64,000 bases of DNA from assembly GCF_007829875.1 (NCBI RefSeq), contig NZ_VIWV01000001.1, forward strand, positions 5,860,501 to 5,924,500. Direction: 5' to 3'. Of the stretch, positions 25,901 to 33,772 are shown one piece after another. The notes beneath the pieces are model-generated. The model was not told where the DNA came from. It worked only from the letters and a program-made list of their open reading frames with translations, and ran no database searches. The DNA is from Streptomyces capillispiralis (GTDB taxonomy: Bacteria > Actinomycetota > Actinomycetes > Streptomycetales > Streptomycetaceae). Positions within the stretch are counted from its first letter, which is position 1. Each line of letters starts with the position of its first letter. The position numbers were made by a program, and so were the translations under genes.

Positions 25901-26059
25901 ATCGGCGGTCTGATCACGTCGACCCTGCTCACCCTCCTGCTGGTCCCGACGCTCTACGCGATGCTGGAGCTCCGCAAGGAGCGGCGCGCGAGGAAGCGGG
26001 CCGCGAAGAAGGGCGCGCCGGCGCCGACGCGGGCACCGGAGGAGCCGGCCCAGGTCTGA
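22949..26059 (+). CDS. RND-family efflux transporter (AcrB/HAE1-like permease)
   Basis: The 1036-aa permease has the 12-segment RND layout: one N-terminal segment, a large extracytoplasmic loop (PN/PC domains), six segments, a second loop and five more. Visible family features are QLLPTIELPMVSV near the N-terminus, ALTIAVGRVVDDSIVVLENI in TM4 with the paired Asp used in proton relay, and a basic tail (KERRARKRAAKKG). There is no membrane-fusion or outer-membrane partner nearby, as expected for Gram-positives. ATG at 22949 fits the family start. Proton-driven export of hydrophobic compounds is likely; the substrate is unknown. The upstream kinase/regulator pair could control it. Confidence 0.92.
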   Translation: MSWLSRFSLAQRALIGLMSIIALVFGAIAIPQLKQQLLPTIELPMVSVIAPYQGASPDVVEKQVVEPIEDNLEAVDGISGVTSTASEGNAVIMASFDYGNDTQQLVADVQQAVNRAGARLPDDVDPQVVAGSTDDLPAVVLAVTSGKDQQALADQLDRTVVPALEGIDGVGQVTVDGVRDVQVTVTPDTAKLAKAGLTAQSLSTALQAGGATVPAGSFDEDGANRTVQVGGGFTSLRQIEDLMVTGEPGEGEPVRLGDVAAVKQEEAAADSLTRTNGRPSLAVMATMDHDGSAVAISEAVEEKLPELREDLGDGATLTVVSDQGPAVSQAIEGLTTEGALGLLFAVLVILVFLASVRSTLVTAVSIPLSVVLALIVLWTRDLSLNMLTLGALTIAVGRVVDDSIVVLENIKRHLGYGEERQSAIMNAVREVAGAVTSSTLTTVAVFLPIGLVGGMVGELFGSFSLTVTAALLASLLVSLTVVPVLSYWFLRPPKGTPEDAEEARRLAEEKEAKSRLQRLYVPVLRFATRRRLTSVAIAVVVLIATFAMAPLLKTNFFDPGEQQVLTVQQELEPGTSLAATDAQAKKVEKLLGDTEGVKDYQVTIGSSGFLAAFGGGTDTNRATYQVMLEDDASFEDVQDGIEKGLDGLDGIGTTTIAAGDGFGSQDLSVVVKASDAKALREAADRVRDAVASLDDVTDVTSDLAQSVPRVSVKANDRAAAAGFDDRTLGAAVAQAVRGTPAATAVLDDTERDVVIRSAKPATTVDELKNLRLGPVKLSDVATVKVVDGPVSMTRIDGQRAATVTAKPDGDNTGAVSADLQSKIDALKLPAGATAEIGGVSQDQDEAFANLGLAMLAAIAIVFMLLVGTFRSLAQPLILLVSIPFAATGAIGLLLVTGTPMGVPAMIGMLMLIGIVVTNAIVLIDLINQYREQGHGVVEAVLEGGRHRLRPILMTALATIFALLPMALGVTGEGGFIAQPLAVVVIGGLITSTLLTLLLVPTLYAMLELRKERRARKRAAKKGAPAPTRAPEEPAQV

Positions 26060-26076
26060 CGTCCGGCCGTACGCCG

Positions 26077-26110
26077 AAGGGGCGCCCCGTGACCGCACGG
26101 GGCGCCCCTT
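26077..26110. terminator. Bidirectional terminator between the RND gene and nadA
   Basis: A perfect 14-bp stem (26077-26090 with 26097-26110) and a 6-nt loop lie between the converging genes. Each arm begins or ends with AA/TT, adding a short U-run in both directions. Confidence 0.9.
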
Positions 26111-26122
26111 CACGTGCGGGTC

Positions 26123-27307
26123 CTACGGCAGCGCCAGCATCCGCTCCAGCGCCAGCTTCGCGAACGCCTCCGTCTCCCGGTCCACCTCGATGCGGTTGAC
26201 CAGGTTGCCCTCGGCGAGGGACTCCAGGGCCCACACCAGGTGGGGGAGGTCGATGCGGTTCATGGTGGAGCAGAAGCAGACCGTCTTGTCGAGGAAGACG
26301 ATCTCCTTGCCCTCGGACGCGAAACGATTCGCCAGACGGCGGACCAGGTTCAGCTCGGTGCCGATGGCCCACTTGGAGCCGGCCGGGGCCGCCTCCAGCG
26401 TCCTGATGATGTACTCCGTCGAGCCGACGTGGTCCGCCGCGGCCACGACCTCGTGCCGGCACTCGGGGTGCACCAGCACGTTGACGCCCGGGATGCGCTC
26501 GCGCACGTCGTTCACCGAGTCCAGGCTGAAGCGGCCGTGCACCGAGCAGTGGCCGCGCCACAGGATCATCTTCGCGGCGCGCAGCTCGTCCGCCGTCAGC
26601 CCGCCGTTCGGCTTGTGCGGGTTGTAGACGACGCAGTCCTCCAGGGACATCCCCATGTCCCGCACCGCCGTGTTGCGGCCCAGGTGCTGGTCGGGGAGGA
26701 AGAGGACCTTCTCCCCCTGCTCGAAGGCCCAGTCCAGGGCCCGCTTGGCGTTGGAGGAGGTGCAGATGGTGCCGCCGTGCTTGCCCGTGAACGCCTTGAT
26801 GTCGGCGGAGGAGTTCATGTACGAGACGGGCACGACCTGGTCGGCTATGCCGGCCTCCGTCAGCACGTCCCAGCACTCGGCGACCTGCTCGGCGGTGGCC
26901 ATGTCGGCCATGGAGCAGCCGGCCGCCAGATCGGGCAGGACCACCTTCTGGTCGTCGCCGGTGAGGATGTCCGCGGACTCCGCCATGAAGTGCACACCGC
27001 AGAAGACGATGTACTCGGCCTGCGGGCGCGCGGCCGCGTCCCGGGCCAGCTTGAAGGAGTCGCCCGTGACGTCGGCGAACTGGATGACCTCGTCGCGCTG
27101 GTAGTGGTGGCCGAGCACGAAGACCTTGTCCCCGAGCTTCTCCTTGGCCGCGCGGGCGCGCTCCACCAGGTCCGGGTCGGACGGCGAGGGCAGGTCGCCG
27201 GGACACTCCACACCGCGCTCGCTCCTGGGGTCGGCCTCACGGCCGAGGAGCAGCAGGGCGAGGGGCGACGGCTGGACGTCGAGCTCCTGGGTCTGGGCGG
27301 TGGTCAC
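26123..27307 (-). CDS. nadA: Quinolinate synthase
   Basis: This 394-aa [4Fe-4S] enzyme condenses iminoaspartate with dihydroxyacetone phosphate to quinolinate in de novo NAD synthesis. NadA motifs are present: GHHYQRDEVIQFAD, the cluster cysteines in VFCGVHFMAES, HPEC and KTVCFCSTM, and GSTEYIIRTL. I start at the GTG at 27307 (MTTAQTQELD) because AAAGGG lies 8 nt before it; another GTG at 27316 would leave no room for a ribosome binding site. The nadB and nadC partners are not nearby. The upstream region has a perfect 10-bp inverted repeat around the -35 position. Confidence 0.96.
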   Translation of the reverse strand: MTTAQTQELDVQPSPLALLLLGREADPRSERGVECPGDLPSPSDPDLVERARAAKEKLGDKVFVLGHHYQRDEVIQFADVTGDSFKLARDAAARPQAEYIVFCGVHFMAESADILTGDDQKVVLPDLAAGCSMADMATAEQVAECWDVLTEAGIADQVVPVSYMNSSADIKAFTGKHGGTICTSSNAKRALDWAFEQGEKVLFLPDQHLGRNTAVRDMGMSLEDCVVYNPHKPNGGLTADELRAAKMILWRGHCSVHGRFSLDSVNDVRERIPGVNVLVHPECRHEVVAAADHVGSTEYIIRTLEAAPAGSKWAIGTELNLVRRLANRFASEGKEIVFLDKTVCFCSTMNRIDLPHLVWALESLAEGNLVNRIEVDRETEAFAKLALERMLALP

Positions 27308-27357
27308 GACACGCACCCTTTCTGTTCTGGCGACTTTTCGTCGAAATGACGCTATCT

Positions 27358-27363
27358 ATCATA
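27358..27363 (-). promoter_or_regulatory. -10 box of nadA
   Basis: TATGAT on the minus strand is the best -10 hexamer upstream of nadA, 51 nt before the start codon. No good -35 is seen, but an inverted repeat covers that position. Confidence 0.5.
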
Positions 27364-27368
27364 ACCGG

Positions 27369-27412
27369 TTCACGTCACTTTGACGATGCCCATAGCGTCC
27401 ATGTGACGTGAA
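27369..27412. promoter_or_regulatory. 10-bp inverted repeat upstream of nadA (candidate operator)
   Basis: TTCACGTCAC (27369-27378) and GTGACGTGAA (27403-27412) are perfect inverted copies, 24 nt apart, next to the nadA -10 box. The spacing (34 bp centre to centre) would put two half-sites on one face of the helix. The regulator is unknown. Confidence 0.55.
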
Positions 27413-27591
27413 TCCCGACGGGTGCCGGTTCATTCCCGGAACGCCCCTCAAGGGCCGGTTTCCGTGCCGCACGGCGTGTGCGAGCATGAAGAGGGAGCCG
27501 AAGAAACACGCGCCCGGCCCGGAATGAATCCGCGGTCCCGCCGGTTGCAACCGTCGGCAAGCAGTCTCCGTACAACCCGGGAGAGATGTAG

Positions 27592-27948
27592 ATGTCCGTA
27601 TCGGACGAGACCAGCACCGTCACCGACGGCATCATCGTGACCGAAGCCGCCGCGGCCAAGGTCAAGGCGCTGCTCGACCAGGAAGGCCGTGACGACCTCG
27701 CGCTGCGCGTCGCCGTCCAGCCCGGCGGCTGCTCCGGCCTGCGCTACCAGCTCTTCTTCGACGAGCGTTCCCTCGACGGCGACGTCGAGAAGGACTTCGA
27801 CGGGGTCAAGGTCGTCACCGACCGGATGAGCGCCCCGTACCTGGGCGGTGCCACCATCGACTTCGTCGACACCATCGAGAAGCAGGGCTTCACGATCGAC
27901 AACCCGAACGCCACCGGCTCCTGCGCCTGCGGCGACTCCTTCAGCTGA
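27592..27948 (+). CDS. erpA: A-type iron-sulfur carrier protein (HesB/IscA, ErpA-like)
   Basis: The 118-aa protein has the A-type fold with the three cluster cysteines: one in PGGCSGLRYQ and two in CACGDSF at the C-terminus. It transfers Fe-S clusters to apo-enzymes, and quinolinate synthase, an Fe-S enzyme, is encoded divergently next door. ATG at 27592 follows GGGAGAG at 6 nt. An ATG-TAG start-stop pair lies immediately before the start codon (27586-27591). A strong terminator follows. Confidence 0.95.
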   Translation: MSVSDETSTVTDGIIVTEAAAAKVKALLDQEGRDDLALRVAVQPGGCSGLRYQLFFDERSLDGDVEKDFDGVKVVTDRMSAPYLGGATIDFVDTIEKQGFTIDNPNATGSCACGDSFS

Positions 27949-27977
27949 GCCGGGTTCCGACCCAGGCGGCGCATGAC

Positions 27978-28014
27978 GAAGGCGGCGGCCCCCTCCGACG
28001 GGGCCGCCGCCTTC
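27978..28014. terminator. Terminator between erpA and the large membrane protein gene
   Basis: A perfect 15-bp GC-rich stem (27978-27992 with 28000-28014) and 7-nt loop, then CGGGCTTT, lie between converging genes. Confidence 0.9.
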
Positions 28015-28032
28015 GGGCTTTCCCCGCCCGCG

Positions 28033-29649
28033 TTACCGGGTGGGCGGCGCCGGCAGCCGCGCGCCGTCCTTGTGCAGCGGAACCGGCTCGCCGTGCCGGT
28101 CCACGACCTCACGGTCACCGAGCGGCGCGTCCAGCGGCACCGTCTGCCGGTACTGCTTGGCGATCAGGATGCACACCTTGTCCGGCCAGGGCGTCTCGGT
28201 CACCCGCACCGTCACCCGGCCGCCGCTCTCGCTCGCCGTCGCCTCGTAGTCGGCGCACACGCCGCCCGTGAAGGTCACGGTCAGCTCCCTGCCCTCGGCG
28301 GTGTAGCCCTCGACGTCCACCTCCCGGGTGGACGGCGCCGCGGTGGGTTCGTCACCCGGCCCGGAGGGCGTGGGAGTGGCCTGGCCGGACGGTGTCGTGG
28401 GAGCGATGTACCGCGGGTCCACCGCCGGGTGCGTCACGGTGAGCGTGCCCCGCGCGTTCGCCGGGATCACCTCGAACAGCCAGGACGGCACCAGCGCCGG
28501 ACGGCCGTCCACGGAGTGCGCCGCCAGCCCGAACACCGCCTTCTCGACCGTGATCGTGTCCTGGGCCGGCAGGGTCTTCGAGGGCCCGTCGCAGGGGTTG
28601 CGCTCCTGCTCCCCGTCCAGCGGTACGGCAGTGGCGCAGCCGCCGATGCCGCCGCGCGGGCCGGGATCCGGCGTCGCGTTCATCAGGTCCAGCACCTCGC
28701 GCGCGCCCACCACCGGATAGCTGTCCCCCTTCACCGGCTCCGCGAGCCGGCCGCTGCCGCCGACCACCTGTCCCGCGGCACCGACGACCACTCCGGTCGT
28801 CCAGCCGTACGTCGGCAGCCCGCCGACCTCCGGGTCCGCGTTCACCACCCGGTTGGCGCCCCTGACCTGCCGCGCGTCGAGCTTCGCGTCGTCCTGGCCC
28901 ACCGCCTTCAGCACGGGCGCGGCGGCCTTCTTCGCGGCGGCCTCGCTCACCACCGGACCGCCGGTGGGCGGAGCCGAACACGTCCCGCCCTTGCAGGTGT
29001 CGGTGCCGGGCGCGTACCGGCTGAACGTCCAGGTGCCGGGGGCGTCCCGGTCCACCCGCAGCGTGGGCCCGGACCCGTCCTGGCCGCCGATCCGCCAGGA
29101 CCCGCCTTCGGCCACCGGCTTCCCGTCGATCCCCAGCGCCTTCGCCAGCGCGACCACCCGGTCCTGGGCGACCTGTCCGCGCACCCGGTACACCGGCGCC
29201 GCGTCCGGCCCCTCCGGCAGCGTGCCGTCGGCGCGGTAGGTGGCGCCGTACGGGTTGGGCTCACCGGGGGCGATGCCGTTCGCACCGTCCTCGGAGGCGC
29301 CGTCGAGGGCGAGCGGCGGGGGAGTGGCGTCGCCGTTCGCCCCGGGAGCCGTACCGCCCCCGGAACCGCCGGAGGCGTTCGCGGCGAGACAGGCCCCGCC
29401 GCCCCCGACCAGCAGCACGGCCGCGGCGACCGAGGCGATCAGCGCGGGCGAACGCCGCCGTCCGGCCCCCTCACCGTCGTCGTGCTCCGCCCCGGCGACG
29501 CTCCCGCCCGCACCGGACCCCGGCCTCTCCGCCGCCGCTGCCGCCGCATCCGTCCCGGGCGTCGCGGTGCCGGAGGGCTCGGAGGCGGCGGCGTCCGGCC
29601 GTGCCGTCCCCGGCTCGGCGTCGTCGTGGTCGGGTCGCTCGGTGTTCAC
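28033..29649 (-). CDS. Large membrane-anchored extracytoplasmic protein, function unknown
   Basis: The 538-aa protein has a low-complexity acidic, Ala/Pro-rich cytoplasmic N-terminus (about 65 residues), one transmembrane segment (about 69-92, SPALIASVAAAVLLVGG) and a large extracytoplasmic part with four or more cysteines (DTCKGGTC, GGCATA, NPCDG) and a Pro/Thr-rich spacer (TPSGPGDEPTAAPS). No catalytic motif is recognised. Similar proteins are conserved in Streptomyces as large membrane proteins. The start is a GTG with AAGGAG before it. The layout (N-in, single TM, disulfide-containing outer part) would suit a cell-wall-facing sensor or scaffold, but nothing proves that. Confidence 0.82.
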   Translation of the reverse strand: MNTERPDHDDAEPGTARPDAAASEPSGTATPGTDAAAAAAERPGSGAGGSVAGAEHDDGEGAGRRRSPALIASVAAAVLLVGGGGACLAANASGGSGGGTAPGANGDATPPPLALDGASEDGANGIAPGEPNPYGATYRADGTLPEGPDAAPVYRVRGQVAQDRVVALAKALGIDGKPVAEGGSWRIGGQDGSGPTLRVDRDAPGTWTFSRYAPGTDTCKGGTCSAPPTGGPVVSEAAAKKAAAPVLKAVGQDDAKLDARQVRGANRVVNADPEVGGLPTYGWTTGVVVGAAGQVVGGSGRLAEPVKGDSYPVVGAREVLDLMNATPDPGPRGGIGGCATAVPLDGEQERNPCDGPSKTLPAQDTITVEKAVFGLAAHSVDGRPALVPSWLFEVIPANARGTLTVTHPAVDPRYIAPTTPSGQATPTPSGPGDEPTAAPSTREVDVEGYTAEGRELTVTFTGGVCADYEATASESGGRVTVRVTETPWPDKVCILIAKQYRQTVPLDAPLGDREVVDRHGEPVPLHKDGARLPAPPTR

Positions 29650-29793
29650 CGCATCGCTCCTTCGGCTGCACAGCTGTCCCTGGAGACCCTTCCCGGTCCC
29701 GCCGGGACTGCTGGTGGGTCGTATCCCGCATCCCCTTTACGGGGGACAGCGATGGGACGCGGCGGGGGAGCGCGCGGTTCCCCGGGGGCTCCC

Positions 29794-30003
29794 TCAGTCG
29801 CCGTACTCCGCCATGGCGTCGAGCAGCCGCGCGGACGCCGGCGGCACGCTCACCCCGTGGATCAGGGACGGAGGCACCGGCCGGGCGGCGGCCCGGTCCG
29901 GCACCGTCCAGTGGGGAGCCATCCGGGCGCAGTCGCCGCGCAGCGACGCCAGGTCCCCCTCCGGGTCAGCCGGAACATGCAACTGCGACTCGCGGTTCGT
30001 CAT
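29794..30003 (-). CDS. Small hypothetical protein (69 aa)
   Basis: The 69-aa frame MTNRESQLHVPADPEGD... contains Pro-rich and hydrophilic parts, with no membrane segment, signal or known motif. A TACGGT box lies 6 nt before the ATG, so it may be leaderless; no ribosome binding site is seen. It lies 144 nt upstream of the large membrane protein gene on the same strand and diverges from adoK. Coding status is probable, not certain. Confidence 0.6.
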   Translation of the reverse strand: MTNRESQLHVPADPEGDLASLRGDCARMAPHWTVPDRAAARPVPPSLIHGVSVPPASARLLDAMAEYGD

Positions 30004-30089
30004 GTCTGCACCGTATGCACGCCGAAGGTCACGAAGAAAGATCTACTATCGGGTAGTTTCGGCTGCTTCTGCGGCTGGTCCGCACCCGG

Positions 30090-30095
30090 TAGCGT
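30090..30095 (+). promoter_or_regulatory. -10 box of adoK
   Basis: TAGCGT lies 37 nt before the adoK GTG, with an AGGAGA ribosome binding site between them. Confidence 0.45.
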
Positions 30096-30132
30096 GAAGT
30101 GTCAACCCGCCTCCCTCAGGAGAGTCCACGCC

Positions 30133-31107
30133 GTGCGCATCGCAGTCACCGGCTCCATCGCCACCGACCACCTCATGACCTTCCCCGGGCGCTTCGCCGA
30201 CCAGTTCGTCGCGGACCAGCTGCACACGGTCTCGCTGTCGTTCCTGGTCGACAACCTCGACGTCCGCCGGGGCGGCGTGGCCGCGAACATCGCCTTCGGG
30301 ATGGGGCAGCTCGGCACCCGCCCGATCCTCGTCGGAGCCGCCGGCTTCGACTTCGACGAGTACCGGGCCTGGCTGGACCGGCACGGCGTCGACACCGAAT
30401 CCGTCCGCATCTCCGACACCCTGCACACCGCCCGCTTCGTGTGCACCACGGACGCCGACCACAACCAGATCGGCTCCTTCTACACGGGCGCGATGAGCGA
30501 GGCCCGGCTGATCGAGCTGAAGACCGTCGCCGATCGCGTGGGCGGCCTCGACCTGGTCACCATCGGCGCCGACGACCCGGAGGCGATGCTCCGGCACACC
30601 GAGGAGTGCCGCTCCCGGAACATCCCGTTCGCCGCCGACTTCTCCCAGCAGATCGCCCGCATGGACGGCGAGGAGATCCGGATACTGCTGGACGGGGCGA
30701 CCTACCTCTTCTCCAACGAGTACGAGAAGGGGCTCATCGAGACCAAGACCGGCTGGAGCGACGCCGAGATCCTCGGCCGGGTCGGCCACCGCGTCACCAC
30801 CCTCGGCGCCCGCGGCGTCCGCATCGAGCGGGCCGGCGGGGAGACCATCGAGGTCGGCTGCCCCGACGAGGAGCGCAAGGCCGACCCGACCGGCGTCGGC
30901 GACGCGTTCCGCGCCGGGTTCCTCTCGGGCCTGGCCTGGGGCGTCTCCCTGGAGCGCGCGGCGCAGGTCGGCTGCATGCTGGCGACCCTGGTCATCGAGA
31001 CCGTCGGCACGCAGGAGTACCAGCTGCGCCGCGGCCACTTCATGGAGCGCTTCACCAAGGCGTACGGCGACGAGGCGGCGACCGAGGTGCAGCACCACCT
31101 CGTCTGA
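30133..31107 (+). CDS. adoK: Adenosine kinase (PfkB/ribokinase family)
   Basis: The 324-aa kinase is close by eye to M. tuberculosis AdoK (Rv2202c), also 324 aa, across its whole length: MRIAVTGSIATDHLMTFPGRF, SFLVDNLDVRRGGVAANIAFG, HTARFVCTTDADHNQIGSFY and the PfkB catalytic motif DPTGVGDAFRAGFL with the catalytic Asp. It should phosphorylate adenosine to AMP, salvaging adenosine released from S-adenosylhomocysteine. The start is a GTG with AGGAGA upstream. It converges on the cysteine desulfurase-TusA gene with 8 nt between stops and no visible terminator. The adoK-ctaC neighbourhood is shared with mycobacteria. Confidence 0.93.
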   Translation: MRIAVTGSIATDHLMTFPGRFADQFVADQLHTVSLSFLVDNLDVRRGGVAANIAFGMGQLGTRPILVGAAGFDFDEYRAWLDRHGVDTESVRISDTLHTARFVCTTDADHNQIGSFYTGAMSEARLIELKTVADRVGGLDLVTIGADDPEAMLRHTEECRSRNIPFAADFSQQIARMDGEEIRILLDGATYLFSNEYEKGLIETKTGWSDAEILGRVGHRVTTLGARGVRIERAGGETIEVGCPDEERKADPTGVGDAFRAGFLSGLAWGVSLERAAQVGCMLATLVIETVGTQEYQLRRGHFMERFTKAYGDEAATEVQHHLV

Positions 31108-31115
31108 GCGGAGCG

Positions 31116-32504
31116 TCAGGAGACCCGGCGGACCAGGTAGGCCGTCCCCCGTTCCGCCGGCTCCTCGCCCACGTACTCCTGGCCGCGCATCGCGCACCAC
31201 GCCGGGATGTCCAGCCGGGCCGCCTCGTCGTCCGAGAGGACCCGCACCGTGCCGCCCACCGGCACGTCCCCGATCACCTTGGCCAGCTCGATCACCGGGA
31301 TCGGGCACCGCCGCCCCAACGCGTCCACGACCAGGGCCTCGTCCCCCTCCCGCGTCAGGACCTCCCCGGCGGACACAGGGGCGCCCAGCTTCTCCCGCAC
31401 CCCCGCCACCACTCCCGGCAGGGCGGCCAGGAACCGCTCGACGTCCTCCTCCCGCGTCCCCGGCGGCAGCGAGAGGCGGACGTTGCCCTCGCTGAGCACG
31501 CCCATCGCCTTCAGCACATGGCTCGGCGTCAGCGTGCTGCTGGTGCAGGACGACCCGGAGGAGACGGAGAAGTCCGCGCGGTCCAGCTCGTGCAGCAGTG
31601 TCTCCCCGTCGACATAGAGACAGGAGAAGGTGACGATGCCCGGCAGCCGCCGCTCCGGATCGCCGACCACCTCCACGTCCGGCACCAGGCGCGGCACCCG
31701 CGCCCGGATCCGCTCCGTCAACTCCCGCAGCCGTACCGCCTCCTCGGCCGCCTCCGCGCGCACCGCCCGCAGCGACGCCGCCGCGGCCACGATCGCCGGC
31801 AGGTTCTCGAACCCGGCCGCCCGGCCCGACTCCCGCTCGTCGCGCGGCCCCTGGGGAGCGAACCGCACCCCCTTGCGCACGGCCAGCAGCCCCACCCCCG
31901 GAGGGCCGCCCCACTTGTGCGCGCTCGCCGCGAGCAGCGACCAGCCGCCCCCGACCGGCCCCCAGCCCAGCGACTGGGCCGCGTCCACCAGCAGCGGCAC
32001 CCCGGCCGCCCGGCACGCCTCGGCCACCTCCGCCACCGGCTGCACGGTCCCCACCTCGTGGTTGGCCGACTGAAGACAGGCCAGCGCGGTGCCCGGCCGC
32101 AGCGCCTCGGCGAACTCCCGCGCGTCCACCGCGCCCACGCGGTCCACCGCGACCTGCGTGACCGTCCCGCCGTCCGCCTCGTGCGCGTCAGCCGCATGGA
32201 GTACGGAGGAGTGTTCGACCGCGGACACGATCAGGTGACGTCCGGTCCGTCGCCGTCCCGCCAGCGCACCCGCGATCCCGGAGTGCACCGCCCGGGTCCC
32301 GGACGGGGTGAACACCAGCTCGTCCGGCCGGCACCCCACGGCTTCCGCGGCGGCCTCCCGCGCGGCGTCCAGCAGCAGCCGGGCCCGCCGCCCCTCCTTG
32401 TAGAGCCGGGCGGGATCCGCCCAGCCCTCGTCGAGCGAGGCCATCAGGGCTTGACGGGCGACGGGATGAAGAGGAGCGGCCGAAGCGGCGTCGAAGTAGG
32501 ACAC
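31116..32504 (-). CDS. Cysteine desulfurase fused to a TusA-like sulfur-carrier domain
   Basis: The 462-aa fusion has a class V aminotransferase (IscS/NifS-type) domain at residues 1 to about 370 with PLP lysine K197 (SAHKWGG) and the persulfide cysteine C320 in SSGSSCTSSTL. After a short linker, a TusA domain (about 388-455) has the carrier cysteine C400 in RRCPIPVIELAKVI. It would abstract sulfur from cysteine and hand it directly to its own TusA domain, for tRNA thiolation or other sulfur-carrier chemistry. The GTG at 32504 gives the normal start. It diverges from the ctaC operon across 275 nt. Confidence 0.93.
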   Translation of the reverse strand: MSYFDAASAAPLHPVARQALMASLDEGWADPARLYKEGRRARLLLDAAREAAAEAVGCRPDELVFTPSGTRAVHSGIAGALAGRRRTGRHLIVSAVEHSSVLHAADAHEADGGTVTQVAVDRVGAVDAREFAEALRPGTALACLQSANHEVGTVQPVAEVAEACRAAGVPLLVDAAQSLGWGPVGGGWSLLAASAHKWGGPPGVGLLAVRKGVRFAPQGPRDERESGRAAGFENLPAIVAAAASLRAVRAEAAEEAVRLRELTERIRARVPRLVPDVEVVGDPERRLPGIVTFSCLYVDGETLLHELDRADFSVSSGSSCTSSTLTPSHVLKAMGVLSEGNVRLSLPPGTREEDVERFLAALPGVVAGVREKLGAPVSAGEVLTREGDEALVVDALGRRCPIPVIELAKVIGDVPVGGTVRVLSDDEAARLDIPAWCAMRGQEYVGEEPAERGTAYLVRRVS

Positions 32505-32663
32505 ACCCCCACGCTAAGCGCCCGCGCGGACGCGGGGAACCGGAGGGCCGACCCCGGCCGGGCGGCGGCCGCGGGACGGCCCGCACCCCCGGCCGGTGAG
32601 GCGCCCGGTGTAACCCGCGGCGCGTACGGCACCCCTCCCCGCGACCCCCCGGAAGGCGTCGGC

Positions 32664-32694
32664 TAGGGTTTGGTCCGCATAAACATCCAAACCC
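32664..32694 (+). promoter_or_regulatory. ctaC promoter region: TAGGGT box and 8-bp inverted repeat
   Basis: A TAGGGT -10 box is at 32664-32669. Overlapping it, GGGTTTGG (32666-32673) and CCAAACCC (32687-32694) form a perfect inverted repeat with a 13-nt spacer that would lie across the transcription start. It could be an operator or a 5'-end hairpin. The leader to ctaC is about 105 nt. Confidence 0.55.
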
Positions 32695-32779
32695 CTGCCC
32701 GACGCAGGGCGGCGACCGACCAGCGAGAAGGCCAGGCCGCAGCCGTACAGCGCGGGCGAGACTCTCGGGAAGGCGCTAC

Positions 32780-33772
32780 GTGAGTCCCAACGGCTCCGAC
32801 CTCCCCCACGGCCTGGAAGGCGTGGGCGGTACCCCCAAGCCGCGGCGCCCGATGCGGCGGAAGCTGCTGCAGGCACTGACCGCGGGCCTGGTCCTGGCGA
32901 CCGCCACCGGTTGCACATGGGAGGACTTCCCCCGCCTCGGTATGCCCACCCCCACCACGGAAGAGGCTCCGCGGATCCTCTCCCTCTGGCAGGGGTCCTG
33001 GGCAGCCGCGCTCGCCGTCGGCGTGCTGGTGTGGGGCCTGATCCTGTGGAGTGCTTTCTTCCACCGGCGCAGCCGGACCAAGGTCGAAGTTCCTCCGCAG
33101 ACCCGGTACAACATGCCCATCGAGGCGCTGTACACGGTGGTCCCGCTCATCATCGTCTCGGTGTTCTTCTACTTCACCGCCCGCGACGAATCCGAGCTGC
33201 TCAGGCTCGAGAAGAAGCCCGACGTCACGGTCAACGTGGTCGGCTTCCAGTGGAGCTGGTGCTTCAACTACGTCGAGAACGTCGAGGGTTCCACGGGCGA
33301 CGCCAAGAAGTCCAAGGAACTCGCGGCGATTCCGGACCGCTACCAGGAGGCCTTCCCGGCGGACGCCGGCGGTGTCTACGACTGCGGTACCCCCGGTACG
33401 CGGAACCCGCAGACGAACAACCCGGGCCCCACCCTGTGGCTGCCCGAGGGCAAGCGGGTCCGCTTCGTGCTGACCTCGCGCGACGTCATCCACTCCTTCT
33501 GGGTGGTGCCGTTCCTGATGAAGCAGGACGTCATCCCGGGCCACCCCAACGCCTTCGAGGTGACCCCCAACCGTGAGGGCACCTTCCTGGGCAAGTGCGC
33601 CGAGCTGTGCGGCGTCGACCACTCCCGGATGCTGTTCAACGTGAAGGTCGTCTCCCAGGAGCGCTACGAACAGCACCTGAAGGACCTCGTGAAGAAGGGG
33701 CAGACCGGTTACGTGCCCGCTGGCATCTCCCAGACGGAGCACGAGAAGAACCGGGAGGCGAACATCCTGTGA
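32780..33772 (+). CDS. ctaC: Cytochrome c oxidase subunit II (aa3-type)
   Basis: The 330-aa subunit holds the CuA centre that takes electrons from the cytochrome bcc complex. A lipoprotein-type signal (ATATGC, Cys about 45) is followed by two transmembrane segments (about 73-95 and 115-135) and the periplasm-side cupredoxin domain. CuA ligands are visible in C274-AEL-C278-GVD-H282-SR-M285, with the first His in DVIHSFWVVPF. GTG at 32780 follows GGGAAGG at 6 nt. Its stop overlaps the ctaD start by 4 nt (GTGA). It heads the ctaC-ctaD-ctaF operon. Confidence 0.97.
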   Translation: MSPNGSDLPHGLEGVGGTPKPRRPMRRKLLQALTAGLVLATATGCTWEDFPRLGMPTPTTEEAPRILSLWQGSWAAALAVGVLVWGLILWSAFFHRRSRTKVEVPPQTRYNMPIEALYTVVPLIIVSVFFYFTARDESELLRLEKKPDVTVNVVGFQWSWCFNYVENVEGSTGDAKKSKELAAIPDRYQEAFPADAGGVYDCGTPGTRNPQTNNPGPTLWLPEGKRVRFVLTSRDVIHSFWVVPFLMKQDVIPGHPNAFEVTPNREGTFLGKCAELCGVDHSRMLFNVKVVSQERYEQHLKDLVKKGQTGYVPAGISQTEHEKNREANIL

